This document shows positions 1 to 7,569 of a stretch of 34,632 nt of DNA, piece after piece; position 1 is the first letter of the stretch, and every line of letters begins with the position of its first letter. This DNA comes from Pseudomonas sp. CM27. Lineage in GTDB: Bacteria; Pseudomonadota; Gammaproteobacteria; Pseudomonadales; Pseudomonadaceae. A program made the translations under genes and the position numbers. The stretch is taken from contig NZ_JABMCN010000020.1 of NCBI RefSeq assembly GCF_013179515.1, forward strand, positions 1 to 34,632. The letters run 5' to 3'. The notes under the pieces were generated by a model that saw only the letters and a list, made by a program, of their open reading frames with translations, was not told where the DNA came from and did not search any database.

Positions 1-66
1 TGGAAAAGTGCGATGAATCAATTTGCGATTCTGTACGGAGATCGGTTCATCAGGCCAACCTGGTGA
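1..66 (+). CDS. Possible C-terminal tail of a gene entering from the left edge
   Basis: Frame 1 is open from the first base and ends in TGA at 64-66, giving 21 residues that end in ILYGDRFIRPTW. A hairpin follows directly at 73-92, as expected after a gene end. The piece is too short to assign to a family. It could be chance, since 21 open codons are not significant alone. Confidence 0.25.
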   Translation, partial: WKSAMNQFAILYGDRFIRPTW

Positions 67-72
67 AATCAA

Positions 73-92
73 GGCCTGCCGGGCGGCAGGCC
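73..92. terminator. GC-rich hairpin between convergent ends
   Basis: A perfect 8-bp stem (GGCCTGCC / GGCAGGCC) with a GGGC loop lies between the possible gene end at 66 and the 3' end of the radC fragment at 152. There is no good T-run on either side, so it may be a weak bidirectional terminator or just a structured spacer. Confidence 0.35.
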
Positions 93-151
93 ATTACCGG
101 CCCGCACACAAAAAACCTGACACTCCCCAGCCCTGACCCTATTGACCCGCC

Positions 152-320
152 TCAGGCCACAATCCACCCCTGCTCAACCATCGACAATGGTTCCCCGTCA
201 CCAATGATGATGTGATCCAGCACCCGCACATCGATCAACGCCAACCCCCGCTTCAACGACAGGGTCAGGTGCACATCATCCTGGCTCGGCTCACTGTTGC
301 CCGAAGGATGGTTGTGACAC
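152..320 (-). pseudogene. radC: 3' fragment of a radC-like (JAB/MPN domain) gene, split by island insertion
   Basis: The minus strand encodes about 55 C-terminal residues of a RadC-family protein. They begin at [15 protein letters not shown], which carries the JAMM metalloprotease motif (HxH, seven residues, SxxD), and run through [14 protein letters not shown] to the stop at 152-154. Upstream of the HNHP codons the frame stays open, but its translation no longer resembles RadC because it is antisense to the recombinase gene. The break therefore falls at about 318-325, right before the catalytic motif. RadC proteins are normally about 160-230 residues, so most of this one is missing. Tn554 of staphylococci also integrates in radC. 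The sequence cannot show whether the N-terminal half survives at the far end of the island. Confidence 0.85.
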
Positions 321-362
321 TTATGGTATATGTTCGGAAACGTTGCAGATCTGGAGCTACCG

Positions 363-1559
363 ATGCCAGACGTCCCTTTCTGCGAGATCCGAATGATTCG
401 TACTGCCTCCAGCGGCCTCAGGCCATACCTGCTGGTGCAGGGGGTTCCAGTGATCCTAGCAAACCTCTGGGCGGAGGATTTGCTCCACAGATCGCGTCTC
501 AATACCGTCGAAAATTACCTACGTGACATCGCTATCGCGTACGAGTGGGCTCTCAGCCGAGGTTCTCCACTGGAAGCGAAGCTTGAGCGCCTAGCGGTGT
601 TCAGCTCAGCGGAACTGACATCGCTGGCCGAACGCCTCTGCTCCACCAAACGCGGTGCGGGTGCGAGCCAATCGACATGCACCCGACGACTCGAAGCTGT
701 CAAATCATTCATAGATTTCTCCTTCGAGCACTACGTTGAGCTCAATCGACTAGGTCTACTTGAGCAAAGCCAAGCGGAAAAAAACAAAGCCAAGAATCTG
801 CGAAATCTTCAAAAAAAAATCACCAAGATTGCATATCAATCAGAACCGCCGCTACCAGCAACGCCACTTGACTCCGGCGGACAAGCCTTATTCAAAGGGG
901 TGCTCAGTCCTGATGACTTTAGGAACCCATTCCAAAGTAAACAGATACAGGCACGCAATTACTGTCTGTTCTTAGTAATGCTTGAAACACTTGCCAGGCG
1001 TGGCGAAGTGGTTCTCATAGAACTCGACGACGTTGACCTTGGTCCCTCACCTACAATACGCATCAAGCGCCCAAGCGATATCAACAGGGAGCGGAGACTG
1101 GACGGGGCTAGTCTCAAGACGCGCGGTCGGATAGTCCCCATAACCGCATCGGTAGCCGCGGTTCTGAACGAATACATTTCCGATCATCGCCCTAAACTGA
1201 TCAAACCAAAAAGACCTTGTACAGCCCTATTCGTGAGTTCCCGTGACGGGAGACGGCTATCTGCGCGAACCGTAAACACCATTCTTCGTACCGTTGCAGC
1301 CAGCCTCGGCTTGCCAAACTTTTCAACACGAATTCATCCGCACGGCTTGAGGGCGACAGGGGCAAATATAGCTCGCAAAAAGTTTGAAAAAAGTGGCGCC
1401 AACAGCATTAATGTAAAAGATGCTCTGGCGTATCTGGGCGGATGGAGCCCCAGCAGCGAAAGTGTTCAGCGCTACTCTCGACAGGCCATATCTGATCGGC
1501 TCGGCGAAATAATCAGAAGCTCAGACAGCTCAAATTTTCGAGGCAATGAAGATGATTAA
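363..1559 (+). CDS. ginA: Tyrosine recombinase GinA
   Basis: This is the first recombinase of the module, predicted to cut and rejoin DNA at the element ends together with GinB and GinC. I chose the ATG at 363 (398 residues) because GGAG sits 7 bases before it; an upstream ATG at 330 would add 11 residues. Counting from 363, the catalytic set is complete: Arg213 (ARRGE), Lys252 (LKTRGR), His327 and Arg330 (HGLR), Trp361 in the usual His position (GGW), and nucleophile Tyr371 (QRYSR). An N-terminal SAM-like DNA-binding half precedes the catalytic half. Its end overlaps ginB, so the genes are probably translationally coupled. Assignment to the phage-integrase family is firm; the name GinA rests on operon position. 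Confidence 0.85.
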   Translation: MPDVPFCEIRMIRTASSGLRPYLLVQGVPVILANLWAEDLLHRSRLNTVENYLRDIAIAYEWALSRGSPLEAKLERLAVFSSAELTSLAERLCSTKRGAGASQSTCTRRLEAVKSFIDFSFEHYVELNRLGLLEQSQAEKNKAKNLRNLQKKITKIAYQSEPPLPATPLDSGGQALFKGVLSPDDFRNPFQSKQIQARNYCLFLVMLETLARRGEVVLIELDDVDLGPSPTIRIKRPSDINRERRLDGASLKTRGRIVPITASVAAVLNEYISDHRPKLIKPKRPCTALFVSSRDGRRLSARTVNTILRTVAASLGLPNFSTRIHPHGLRATGANIARKKFEKSGANSINVKDALAYLGGWSPSSESVQRYSRQAISDRLGEIIRSSDSSNFRGNEDD

Positions 1560-3159
1560 AATTTCGCCTGCCGAACTCGTAGCCGAGATTGAATGTCGCT
1601 TCGGCATCGAGGCCGATGCCTTTCCTTCCACAGTCAAATCCACCTTCGGTCAGGCTATAACAATTCACAACAATGATGCGTGGGTTGAGAGAATAACGGT
1701 AGAGATTGTCGGGTGTGCTCCGATGAATATTGCGTGGAGCAAGCCCCTACATTCTAACTTGTTAGTTGAGTGGCTACTCAGAGGGTGGTTCATCGACAGA
1801 CTCCAAACCCACATCGACCTTAGGCCTCTGATTGTCGTCCAGCGGCTTCTGGCCCAGCATAAATTTTCGGGAAATGACGCGGATACTATTGGCAATAGGT
1901 TATCGACATTTGCTGTACGTGAATGCACTCGATTAAAAGCATCAAGCTGGTATGAGGAGCTAGTTGCTCTTCGAGTATTTTATCGATGGTGCTTGGATGA
2001 AGAAGTCCCAGGCTTCAACGAACATGACAGCCTTGAACTATCACAGCTTACAGTAAAGGCGCATGATAACAGGCATTTAGTCACGATGCGAGATGATGAC
2101 TTTGGCCCTTTCACTCGCGTACAACTCGCGAACATTGAGATGAAGCTTGCCAACAATCCGCTCATCACTCATGCCCAACGCACGCTTTTTTTGCTCTGTC
2201 GCGACTGGGCTCTTCGCCCTATACAGTTGGCCCTAATGCAGGTTACTGACTTCGGGATCGATGAGGGCGGCCCCTTTGTAAAGGTGCCGAGTGTTAAAGG
2301 AATTAGACGTTCAAGGCTCAGGAGGCATCCGAGCAACCTGGTAAAACGTTACATCGCTAACGATACTGCAGAGGCAGTAGAACTTCAGTGCACTTTAGCT
2401 GAGACCCAATGCAATGCCGCATCGAAGGAAATCAACGCGATATGTGCCAGGCATGGAATAAGCACTCCAGTACTTCCTACGCCGTTGTTTCCCTCGGCGT
2501 ACACAACCGAAAACCGCCTTTTACGCTTCCTCACCAACCCCAAGCTGACACCATTCACATTACATCTCGACAACCATAGAATAAGTTATGCGCTAACATC
2601 TCTCACTTGGATACTCCAGTTACCAGACCCTCATCGACCCATACAAAAAACAGAGCCCTTCATGCGGATCACCGCGTACCGACTGCGCAGGACCAAGGCT
2701 ACTTCAATGGTTCTTTCCGGTGCATCCCCTGAAGAGGTCGCTGAAGCTTTAGATCATTCAAATCTGAACTCTATAAAGCACTACTTCCATTACAACCTTG
2801 AGCTGCAAGAGTTCATAAATACGACCCACATGGCAAGCCCGGAGATCAATGCAGCCGTGCAGATGTGGTGCGGCAAATTCATGGAAGAAATCCCTGACAG
2901 ATCCGCGCTAAGGCCAATAAGTGGCTTAGGATCATGCAATTCTGAAGAGCCATGTCCTTACCACCCGACGGTCACTTGCTATGCATGCCCTAAATTCAGA
3001 CCTAGCCGTCATGCTAATCATGAAGGGGCTTTAGCAGACATCACTAAATTCCAGCAGATGCTCGGGAGCAATTCCACTGGCGCTATGGCCCAACAGGTCG
3101 AAGCAGCAATTCACGGCGCTAAGTCAGTAATCATTGCTGTGAAGGAGTTGAAAGAATGA
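1552..3159 (+). CDS. ginB: Tyrosine recombinase GinB
   Basis: This is the second recombinase of the module. Two starts are possible. The ATG at 1552 has GAGG 8 bases upstream and is preferred; the ATG at 1546 (537 residues) has it only 2 bases away. Counting from 1546, catalytic candidates are Arg224 (LRPIQL), Lys251, Tyr378 and Arg381 (YRLR, Tyr replacing the usual His), His404 (LDH) and Tyr413 (KHYFHY). After the catalytic domain comes a Cys-rich tail with Cys464, 470, 478 and 481 that could bind zinc. It overlaps ginA upstream and shares ATGA with ginC downstream. The role, acting jointly with the other Gin proteins, is inferred from the GInt family. Confidence 0.85.
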   Translation: MIKISPAELVAEIECRFGIEADAFPSTVKSTFGQAITIHNNDAWVERITVEIVGCAPMNIAWSKPLHSNLLVEWLLRGWFIDRLQTHIDLRPLIVVQRLLAQHKFSGNDADTIGNRLSTFAVRECTRLKASSWYEELVALRVFYRWCLDEEVPGFNEHDSLELSQLTVKAHDNRHLVTMRDDDFGPFTRVQLANIEMKLANNPLITHAQRTLFLLCRDWALRPIQLALMQVTDFGIDEGGPFVKVPSVKGIRRSRLRRHPSNLVKRYIANDTAEAVELQCTLAETQCNAASKEINAICARHGISTPVLPTPLFPSAYTTENRLLRFLTNPKLTPFTLHLDNHRISYALTSLTWILQLPDPHRPIQKTEPFMRITAYRLRRTKATSMVLSGASPEEVAEALDHSNLNSIKHYFHYNLELQEFINTTHMASPEINAAVQMWCGKFMEEIPDRSALRPISGLGSCNSEEPCPYHPTVTCYACPKFRPSRHANHEGALADITKFQQMLGSNSTGAMAQQVEAAIHGAKSVIIAVKELKE

Positions 3160-5558
3160 GCATATCAATGATGGTCTTAGACGACCGATACAAACATGCA
3201 GAGCAACAATTTAATGACCTCAAGGCCAACGGATTAGTAGCAGGAGATTTCGAGGGCAAGGTATGGCAGTATCGATCGAGTAATATTCCCTTCACATCAC
3301 TCGATCCTCTCAACAGGCGAAATCAAGACCAACCCCCTCTCCCGCTAGTGATTGGCAAGCTTGCGCGCTGCTTTATAGTTAAAGAAATTCTGGCACATCC
3401 GTCAGCAGAGCTGATTATCGGCAGAATGGCCTCGATTAGGCATCTATCCGCAGTAATGGATAGCGAAAACATTGAGTGGAGCGACATAACGCGCAAAGTC
3501 TTCGACCGCACCGTAGACTCGATCAGGCATGGACGTTCAGACTCTACCATTTACCATAGAGCAAATGCCCTCAAGGCATTTGTTGATTTCCTCAACCAAC
3601 TTAGCGTAATGGTCGATGGAGTACTGCTGCGATTCGTCGATAGGTTTATCAAATGGCAAACTGGGATACCCAACCCGACTCATAGTGCGCTTGAACTCAC
3701 ATCACGAGAGTTTCAGCAAAGAGAAGAAAATCTATACTCTTCTGACTTGCACAAAGGGATTGCACAAGCCAGGTGGTTGATCAAGCAGAACCCACATTTG
3801 GAGCCAACTGCGGGCTTCGATAGAATTCGACTTGAGGCGACCTGCTTTGGAATGGCGCTCGGTTTGAGAGTTGGTGAGATCGCGAATCTTCCAAAGAGTT
3901 GCCTTTTCCAAGATCCCAACACTCACACGACGTTCGTACGAGTGCCTGTAGAAAAAAACTGCATCCCCAACGCCGTACCCGTCGCAGACCTATGGAGCGC
4001 ACCACTCACCGAAGCGTACGAGTACTTGCTGGCTGTCACTCAGGATGCTAGAGAGCGTGCTCTTGACATTGAAACCAATGGTTTCTCATTTATAGATAAA
4101 GCACTCGCAGCCTATCGCGCTAACCATCCGTTAGATCCCGGCGCGGTGGATCAACTCTCATCGTTGGATCTGCCCGTAGAACATCACTACTTTGTTGAGG
4201 AGATATGTAAGTGCTTCCCCGTATCTCCAAAAGAGCTCTACAGTGGTGGGCGATTTTACAGCAGCAGCGTTGAACTCCCTAGAATAACGGCCGCTCGAAT
4301 CGCAATTTGGATAGATGAACGAATGCATAATTGGGATTGGTCTAATTTTCTCAATGAGTACAAAAAGAACTGTTATAGCGTATCCGTCATTGACATTGCA
4401 AAACACACAAAATCCTCCGAGGCGTCAGTAAAAAAGAGCAAATGGTTTGTAGATCACCTGCGCACCTTTCTCAAGGGAATGGTTCACGACGGGCTTTTCA
4501 AGCCTGGAAACAATCCTTCACATGCGCAACTCTTCGACATCCGGAATGAGTGGGCAAGCATCAGAGAACTTATGTTATCTCAAAGAGGATTCGGGGCGGG
4601 AGTACCATCCCTGGTCATAGATATCAGACTGCTCAAGCGCCTTTTAGAAGATAAATACAGATTTCACCTGCGACGCCATTTTGAAGAACAATTTTCAATG
4701 CCTGGTGATGGAAGTGAAGCACCTTATCATGCGAAGCACACTGCCAAAGGTTATCCTAGCAAGCTGAGTGACAACTTACTTGTAATCTGGGAAAACCAGT
4801 TTGACTCGATATCTGAGCTAGGGATCATCCCCCGCCCCCTATTTAGAGCCGATCTCTACAACTATCTCTCTTCGAACTCCTCAAAAAAAACAATCTTTCA
4901 GCGCCTTGACCTACGAGGGCAAGACGGTGAAATCTTTTCCATCACTCCTCATCAAATCCGTCGTTGGGTTACCACGGCAATTCTTCGTTCTGGTCCCTCT
5001 GAAACAGCTGTGGACCTATGGATGGGGCGAACCCCACGCCAAAGCCGTCAATATGACTACCGTACTGCCAAAGAGCGAGCAGAATATGTGAGATCTTTAT
5101 ACTTGGCCGTTGACCCTCCCCCAGACTTTTTGGGCAGGCTAGTAATCCGATGGCGGGAGGAGTCAATCGCTGACGAACAAATCGAAGAGATGATCATCGA
5201 GAAACTCAGCATTCTCAACCTAACGCCTTGGGGCGGGTGTACACGTGAGCTCTATATCAGTCCGTGCGACAGGGGCCTCATGTGTATCAGAGGCTTCGGT
5301 ACAGATTCTGGATGTAAATCCTTTCACCTGAACCCTGATGATCTGGAAGCAAAGGCCGCTATCGAGAGCTTACTCAGCGAGTACGAGAAAATTTTGAGGG
5401 CAATTTTTGACAACCAAACTGACATCACGTCTAGTATTGAGGCTGAGCTCGATAATACTCACGCTTTCGATCAGCACGTTCTGTTTGTGATGGATATGGT
5501 TACGAGCTGCAAAACGGCCTTAGAAGCTTACTCAAAACCTAAGAAGGCTTCATCATGA
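3156..5558 (+). CDS. ginC: Large tyrosine recombinase GinC
   Basis: This is the third and largest recombinase (800 residues, against about 300-400 for a simple integrase). The start overlaps the ginB stop in ATGA and has AAGGAG upstream. Catalytic candidates are Arg238 (GLRVGE), Lys267, His599 and Arg602 (HQIR) and Tyr633 or Tyr635 (RQYDYR). The usual LGH/W site reads WMGR, so that residue is not conserved. About 330 residues separate the first Arg/Lys from the HxxR box, a large insertion in the fold. The C-terminus carries Cys695, 704, 710 and 720 (C-x8-C-x5-C-x9-C), a likely metal-binding tail. The recombinase call is firm; how it divides labour with GinA and GinB is unknown. Confidence 0.85.
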   Translation: MSISMMVLDDRYKHAEQQFNDLKANGLVAGDFEGKVWQYRSSNIPFTSLDPLNRRNQDQPPLPLVIGKLARCFIVKEILAHPSAELIIGRMASIRHLSAVMDSENIEWSDITRKVFDRTVDSIRHGRSDSTIYHRANALKAFVDFLNQLSVMVDGVLLRFVDRFIKWQTGIPNPTHSALELTSREFQQREENLYSSDLHKGIAQARWLIKQNPHLEPTAGFDRIRLEATCFGMALGLRVGEIANLPKSCLFQDPNTHTTFVRVPVEKNCIPNAVPVADLWSAPLTEAYEYLLAVTQDARERALDIETNGFSFIDKALAAYRANHPLDPGAVDQLSSLDLPVEHHYFVEEICKCFPVSPKELYSGGRFYSSSVELPRITAARIAIWIDERMHNWDWSNFLNEYKKNCYSVSVIDIAKHTKSSEASVKKSKWFVDHLRTFLKGMVHDGLFKPGNNPSHAQLFDIRNEWASIRELMLSQRGFGAGVPSLVIDIRLLKRLLEDKYRFHLRRHFEEQFSMPGDGSEAPYHAKHTAKGYPSKLSDNLLVIWENQFDSISELGIIPRPLFRADLYNYLSSNSSKKTIFQRLDLRGQDGEIFSITPHQIRRWVTTAILRSGPSETAVDLWMGRTPRQSRQYDYRTAKERAEYVRSLYLAVDPPPDFLGRLVIRWREESIADEQIEEMIIEKLSILNLTPWGGCTRELYISPCDRGLMCIRGFGTDSGCKSFHLNPDDLEAKAAIESLLSEYEKILRAIFDNQTDITSSIEAELDNTHAFDQHVLFVMDMVTSCKTALEAYSKPKKASS

Positions 5559-5914
5559 AGCAGGAAAAAAAATGGAAGGACCACGTGCGGTCCATTCTCG
5601 CCGAATATGAGGCCGGACGGGTTCAGGAACCGCTCACCCAAAGTGGCCTTGCCCAGCAGGCGGGTGTTAGTCGTCAAACGCTCTGGAGAGATGAGGAAAT
5701 ACGATCTTTATATACGGCCACTCAGACCCATCTTAAAGACTTCAAAAAGGTCGGGCGTAAAAATAGTGATGCGAGAATTTATGCTCTCGAAGCACAGCTA
5801 CAAAAAGCACGCATGGAGAACAATCGATTAATTCAGACAATCGTCAAAGCCGCTCAGCTAATGACCGAGGATGCAATTGACCCAAGACGATACTTCGAAG
5901 ATACCACGAGCTGA
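5555..5914 (+). CDS. ginD: Small HTH/coiled-coil accessory protein GinD
   Basis: A 119-residue protein whose start overlaps the ginC stop in ATGA. Residues about 27-52 (LTQSGLAQQAGVSRQTLWR) read as a helix-turn-helix, and residues about 78-105 form a heptad-like coiled coil (ALEAQLQKARMENNRLIQ). It is the fourth gene of the GInt operon and recalls Tn554 TnpC, which influences orientation and efficiency of transposition. It probably binds the ends or helps order the three recombinases. It ends 9 bases before the stop of the convergent gene at 5923, with no clear terminator between them. Confidence 0.8.
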   Translation: MKQEKKWKDHVRSILAEYEAGRVQEPLTQSGLAQQAGVSRQTLWRDEEIRSLYTATQTHLKDFKKVGRKNSDARIYALEAQLQKARMENNRLIQTIVKAAQLMTEDAIDPRRYFEDTTS

Positions 5915-5922
5915 CTCACCAG

Positions 5923-6345
5923 CTATCCTCGTCTGTAAAGTTCCTTGAAGAAGCCATACTCACGGCACTCGGAGCTGTTAGGCTGGTAATACCGACGACC
6001 GCCTTGAACGGTGTAACACCTGTACAAACGATCCTCGCTTTCATGAATGACCTCCAGATGCTCCATCGCCCACCCGCTACTACCGTTCATCCACCCGGGA
6101 GTAACAATCTGAAGGGATAACTCAACGGCACCATTCAGGGTTAAACGCGTGAACTGCTCCAGCCCACGCATGTCCTCCAGAAAGAAGACCTCCACACACG
6201 TGTCCTCTCCCCGCTCCCTCGTCACCGTGATGTGAATCCATGGCGATGACAGCCGTTGCTCCACGAAATGCCAAGCCTGCTGATCCTCAGCCAGCCAGGC
6301 GAAGGAGCGATCCACCTCTGCCCATCGGTTGGTGATAAACATCAT
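5923..6345 (-). CDS. Unrecognised 140-residue cytoplasmic protein
   Basis: I do not recognise a family. The protein is rich in Trp, Glu and Arg, has no signal peptide or membrane segment, and looks like a small alpha/beta domain (for example IHITVTRERGEDTCVEVFFLEDM, residues about 37-59). Two adjacent ATGs (6345 and 6342) both lie behind GAGGGG; the one at 6342 has the better spacing. It diverges from the XRE regulator at 6429, and the inverted repeat at 6360-6392 lies just upstream of its start, so it is probably controlled by that regulator. The pairing looks like an accessory cargo unit, possibly of toxin-antitoxin or defence type, but nothing in the sequence shows such an activity. Confidence 0.65.
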   Translation of the reverse strand: MMFITNRWAEVDRSFAWLAEDQQAWHFVEQRLSSPWIHITVTRERGEDTCVEVFFLEDMRGLEQFTRLTLNGAVELSLQIVTPGWMNGSSGWAMEHLEVIHESEDRLYRCYTVQGGRRYYQPNSSECREYGFFKELYRRG

Positions 6346-6359
6346 GACCCCCTCTCAAA

Positions 6360-6392
6360 TGAACAGCATACATTGTAGTCATATACTGTTCA
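6360..6392. promoter_or_regulatory. Inverted-repeat operator between divergent genes
   Basis: TGAACAGCATAC (6360-6371) and its near-inverse ATATACTGTTCA (6381-6392) match at 10 of 12 positions around a 9-bp centre. The repeat lies between the starts of the unknown gene (6342/6345) and the XRE regulator (6429). Arms of this size, one helical turn or more apart, fit a dimeric XRE repressor acting on both genes. It is not a LexA box, because the CTG and CAG arms face the wrong way. Confidence 0.6.
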
Positions 6393-6428
6393 CGGGTGCC
6401 TCATCTTTCCTTTTGCGGAAGATGCAAA

Positions 6429-6749
6429 GTGGAATTGAGACAGGCATTCGGTCGGGTTCTGAAGTGGATGCGAGTCCAGCAAAAGCTGACCCAAGAAGAC
6501 TTCGCGACGGTGAGCAGTCGTACCTACATCAGCACGCTGGAAAGGGGACGATACGTCCCGACCATCGAGAAACTGGACACCATCGCACCAGTGCTGGGAG
6601 TTCATCCGATCACATTACTGGTTGGGAGCTATGCCCTCAAAGAGAACCGAGCAGTGGCAGAGTTACTCGCTCAAATCACTCAAGAAGCTGAACGCATGGA
6701 CCTTGCAACGGCCTTCCCGGACTCAAGCAAAACCTCACACCAGAGCTGA
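6429..6749 (+). CDS. XRE-family transcriptional regulator
   Basis: A 106-residue DNA-binding protein with an XRE (Cro/C1-type) helix-turn-helix at about residues 7-60: LRQAFGRVLKWMR, then LTQEDFATVSSRTYISTLERG and the PTIEKLDTIAPVLGVHP helix. I chose the GTG at 6429 because GGAAGA lies 6 bases before it. The GTG at 6396 would add 11 poorly fitting residues and has no ribosome site. A short tail after the HTH (residues about 72-106) may dimerise. It probably represses itself and the divergent gene through the repeat at 6360-6392. Confidence 0.8.
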   Translation: MELRQAFGRVLKWMRVQQKLTQEDFATVSSRTYISTLERGRYVPTIEKLDTIAPVLGVHPITLLVGSYALKENRAVAELLAQITQEAERMDLATAFPDSSKTSHQS

Positions 6750-6814
6750 TCACCACCTGCTAATGCCGCGAAGCGATTGCCCAAGCGCCAATGGGGGGAC
6801 TGGATTTTGCTCTA

Positions 6815-6843
6815 TTGCAGGGCTGTTTAGGCCACAAGATACT
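6815..6843 (+). promoter_or_regulatory. Possible sigma-70 promoter of the mvaT-like gene
   Basis: TTGCAG at 6815-6820 and GATACT at 6838-6843 are spaced 17 bp, about 55 bp before the start at 6899. The hexamers match consensus at 4 of 6 positions each. This is inferred from sequence only. Confidence 0.35.
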
Positions 6844-6898
6844 TAGCACGCTTTCTGTCTAGCCTGATAAAATCTCAGGCCACTTCTTGGAGAATCTC

Positions 6899-7258
6899 AT
6901 GTCCCGTCTCGCTGAATTTCGCCTTCTCGAACAACAGCTCGCCGCGCAGCTCGCCGAACTGGAAGCACTGAAGAATGATTCCGCCCTGAAGCAGGAAATG
7001 GAATTCGAAACGAAGCTCCGCAACCTGCTCAACGATTACGGCTACAGCCTGCGTCACGTGATCCAGATCATTGATCCGCAGCCCGTAGATTCCGGATCTA
7101 TTGCACAAAAACCTGCACGGAAACCACGAGTAGTGAAAACCTACAAGAACCCGCATAGCGGAGAAGTCGTTGAGACGAAGGGGGGCAATCAGCGCACTCT
7201 GAAGGCCTGGAAGGCAGAGTACGGTGCCGAGGTGGTTGAGTCCTGGTTAGCCAACTGA
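6899..7258 (+). CDS. MvaT/MvaU-family H-NS-like xenogeneic silencer
   Basis: A 119-residue nucleoid protein. Residues 1-60 form the oligomerising coiled coil, with the family pattern EMEFETKLRNLLNDYGYSLRHVIQIIDP. The linker KPARKPRVVKTYKNP leads into the C-terminal AT-hook-like DNA-binding domain, YKNPHSGEVVETKGGNQRTLKAWK, the MvaT signature. Length equals that of MvaT (about 124). The start at 6899 follows GGAG; an earlier in-frame start at 6887 is unsupported. In Pseudomonas such proteins (MvaT, MvaU, the Tur proteins of P. putida) silence AT-rich foreign DNA. A copy beside the recombination module could keep cargo quiet or act as a stealth protein for the element. A strong terminator follows. 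Confidence 0.9.
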   Translation: MSRLAEFRLLEQQLAAQLAELEALKNDSALKQEMEFETKLRNLLNDYGYSLRHVIQIIDPQPVDSGSIAQKPARKPRVVKTYKNPHSGEVVETKGGNQRTLKAWKAEYGAEVVESWLAN

Positions 7259-7296
7259 CTGTGCTGTAGTCGACCTGTGGCAGGAGCATAAACGTG

Positions 7297-7345
7297 AATC
7301 GTCGCCAAATGCGAATTCCCATTCTGGGGCGCGACGATTTTTTTG
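7297..7345 (+). terminator. Rho-independent terminator after the mvaT-like gene
   Basis: A perfect 9-bp stem AATCGTCGC (7297-7305) / GCGACGATT (7331-7339) with a 25-nt loop runs straight into a T-run at 7338-7344. It lies 39 bases after the stop codon. Confidence 0.75.
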
Positions 7346-7413
7346 GTAGGTGGTAATGACACACCATTTATGCGCATTAAATAGAGGTCCACTTCAGAAA
7401 CGGACGCTCCAAA

Positions 7414-7569
7414 ATGCGCAATGCTCTCGTCACAATCTCAGTAAACACCCTCGCAAGCATCCTGGCTGGTCTCATGCTCCACTGGATCACCCCCCCTCCT
7501 ACTGCCGAAGCCATTCGATCCGGGATCGCGACGCCTGTCTCACCGTCTAAGTCGGTTACCGAGCCTTGA
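7414..7569 (+). CDS. Possible 51-residue membrane peptide
   Basis: An ATG-to-TGA frame encodes one hydrophobic stretch at residues about 4-24 (TISVNTLASILAGLMLHWI) and then a Pro/Ser/Thr-rich tail. The pattern of one membrane helix after a short N-terminus is plausible for a small inner-membrane or type-I-toxin-like peptide. The ribosome site is weak (GGAC about 9 bases upstream). No family is recognised, and the frame may be chance. Confidence 0.3.
   Translation: MRNALVTISVNTLASILAGLMLHWITPPPTAEAIRSGIATPVSPSKSVTEP

Larger units (their letters stand above)
320..5914 (+). mobile_element. Left end and recombination module (ginABCD) of a GInt-type genomic island
   Basis: Three tyrosine recombinases of increasing size (about 398, 535 and 800 residues) and a 119-residue HTH/coiled-coil protein form a tightly overlapping operon that starts within about 45 bp of the radC break. 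This is the layout defined for GInts (Bardaji and colleagues, 2017), where all four genes are needed for integration and excision; Tn554 tnpABC is a related arrangement. The left end is placed at about 320 because the RadC reading ends there. The right end, expected as an AT-rich terminus next to the missing radC half, was not found. The cargo therefore extends an unknown distance beyond this module, or the right end has been lost. This stretch is visibly more AT-rich than the czc genes downstream. Confidence 0.8.

Noticed and set aside
6360-6392. A LexA (SOS) box
   Set aside because: The arms read CAG...CTG rather than CTG-N10-CAG, so this is not a LexA site. A dimeric XRE operator fits better.
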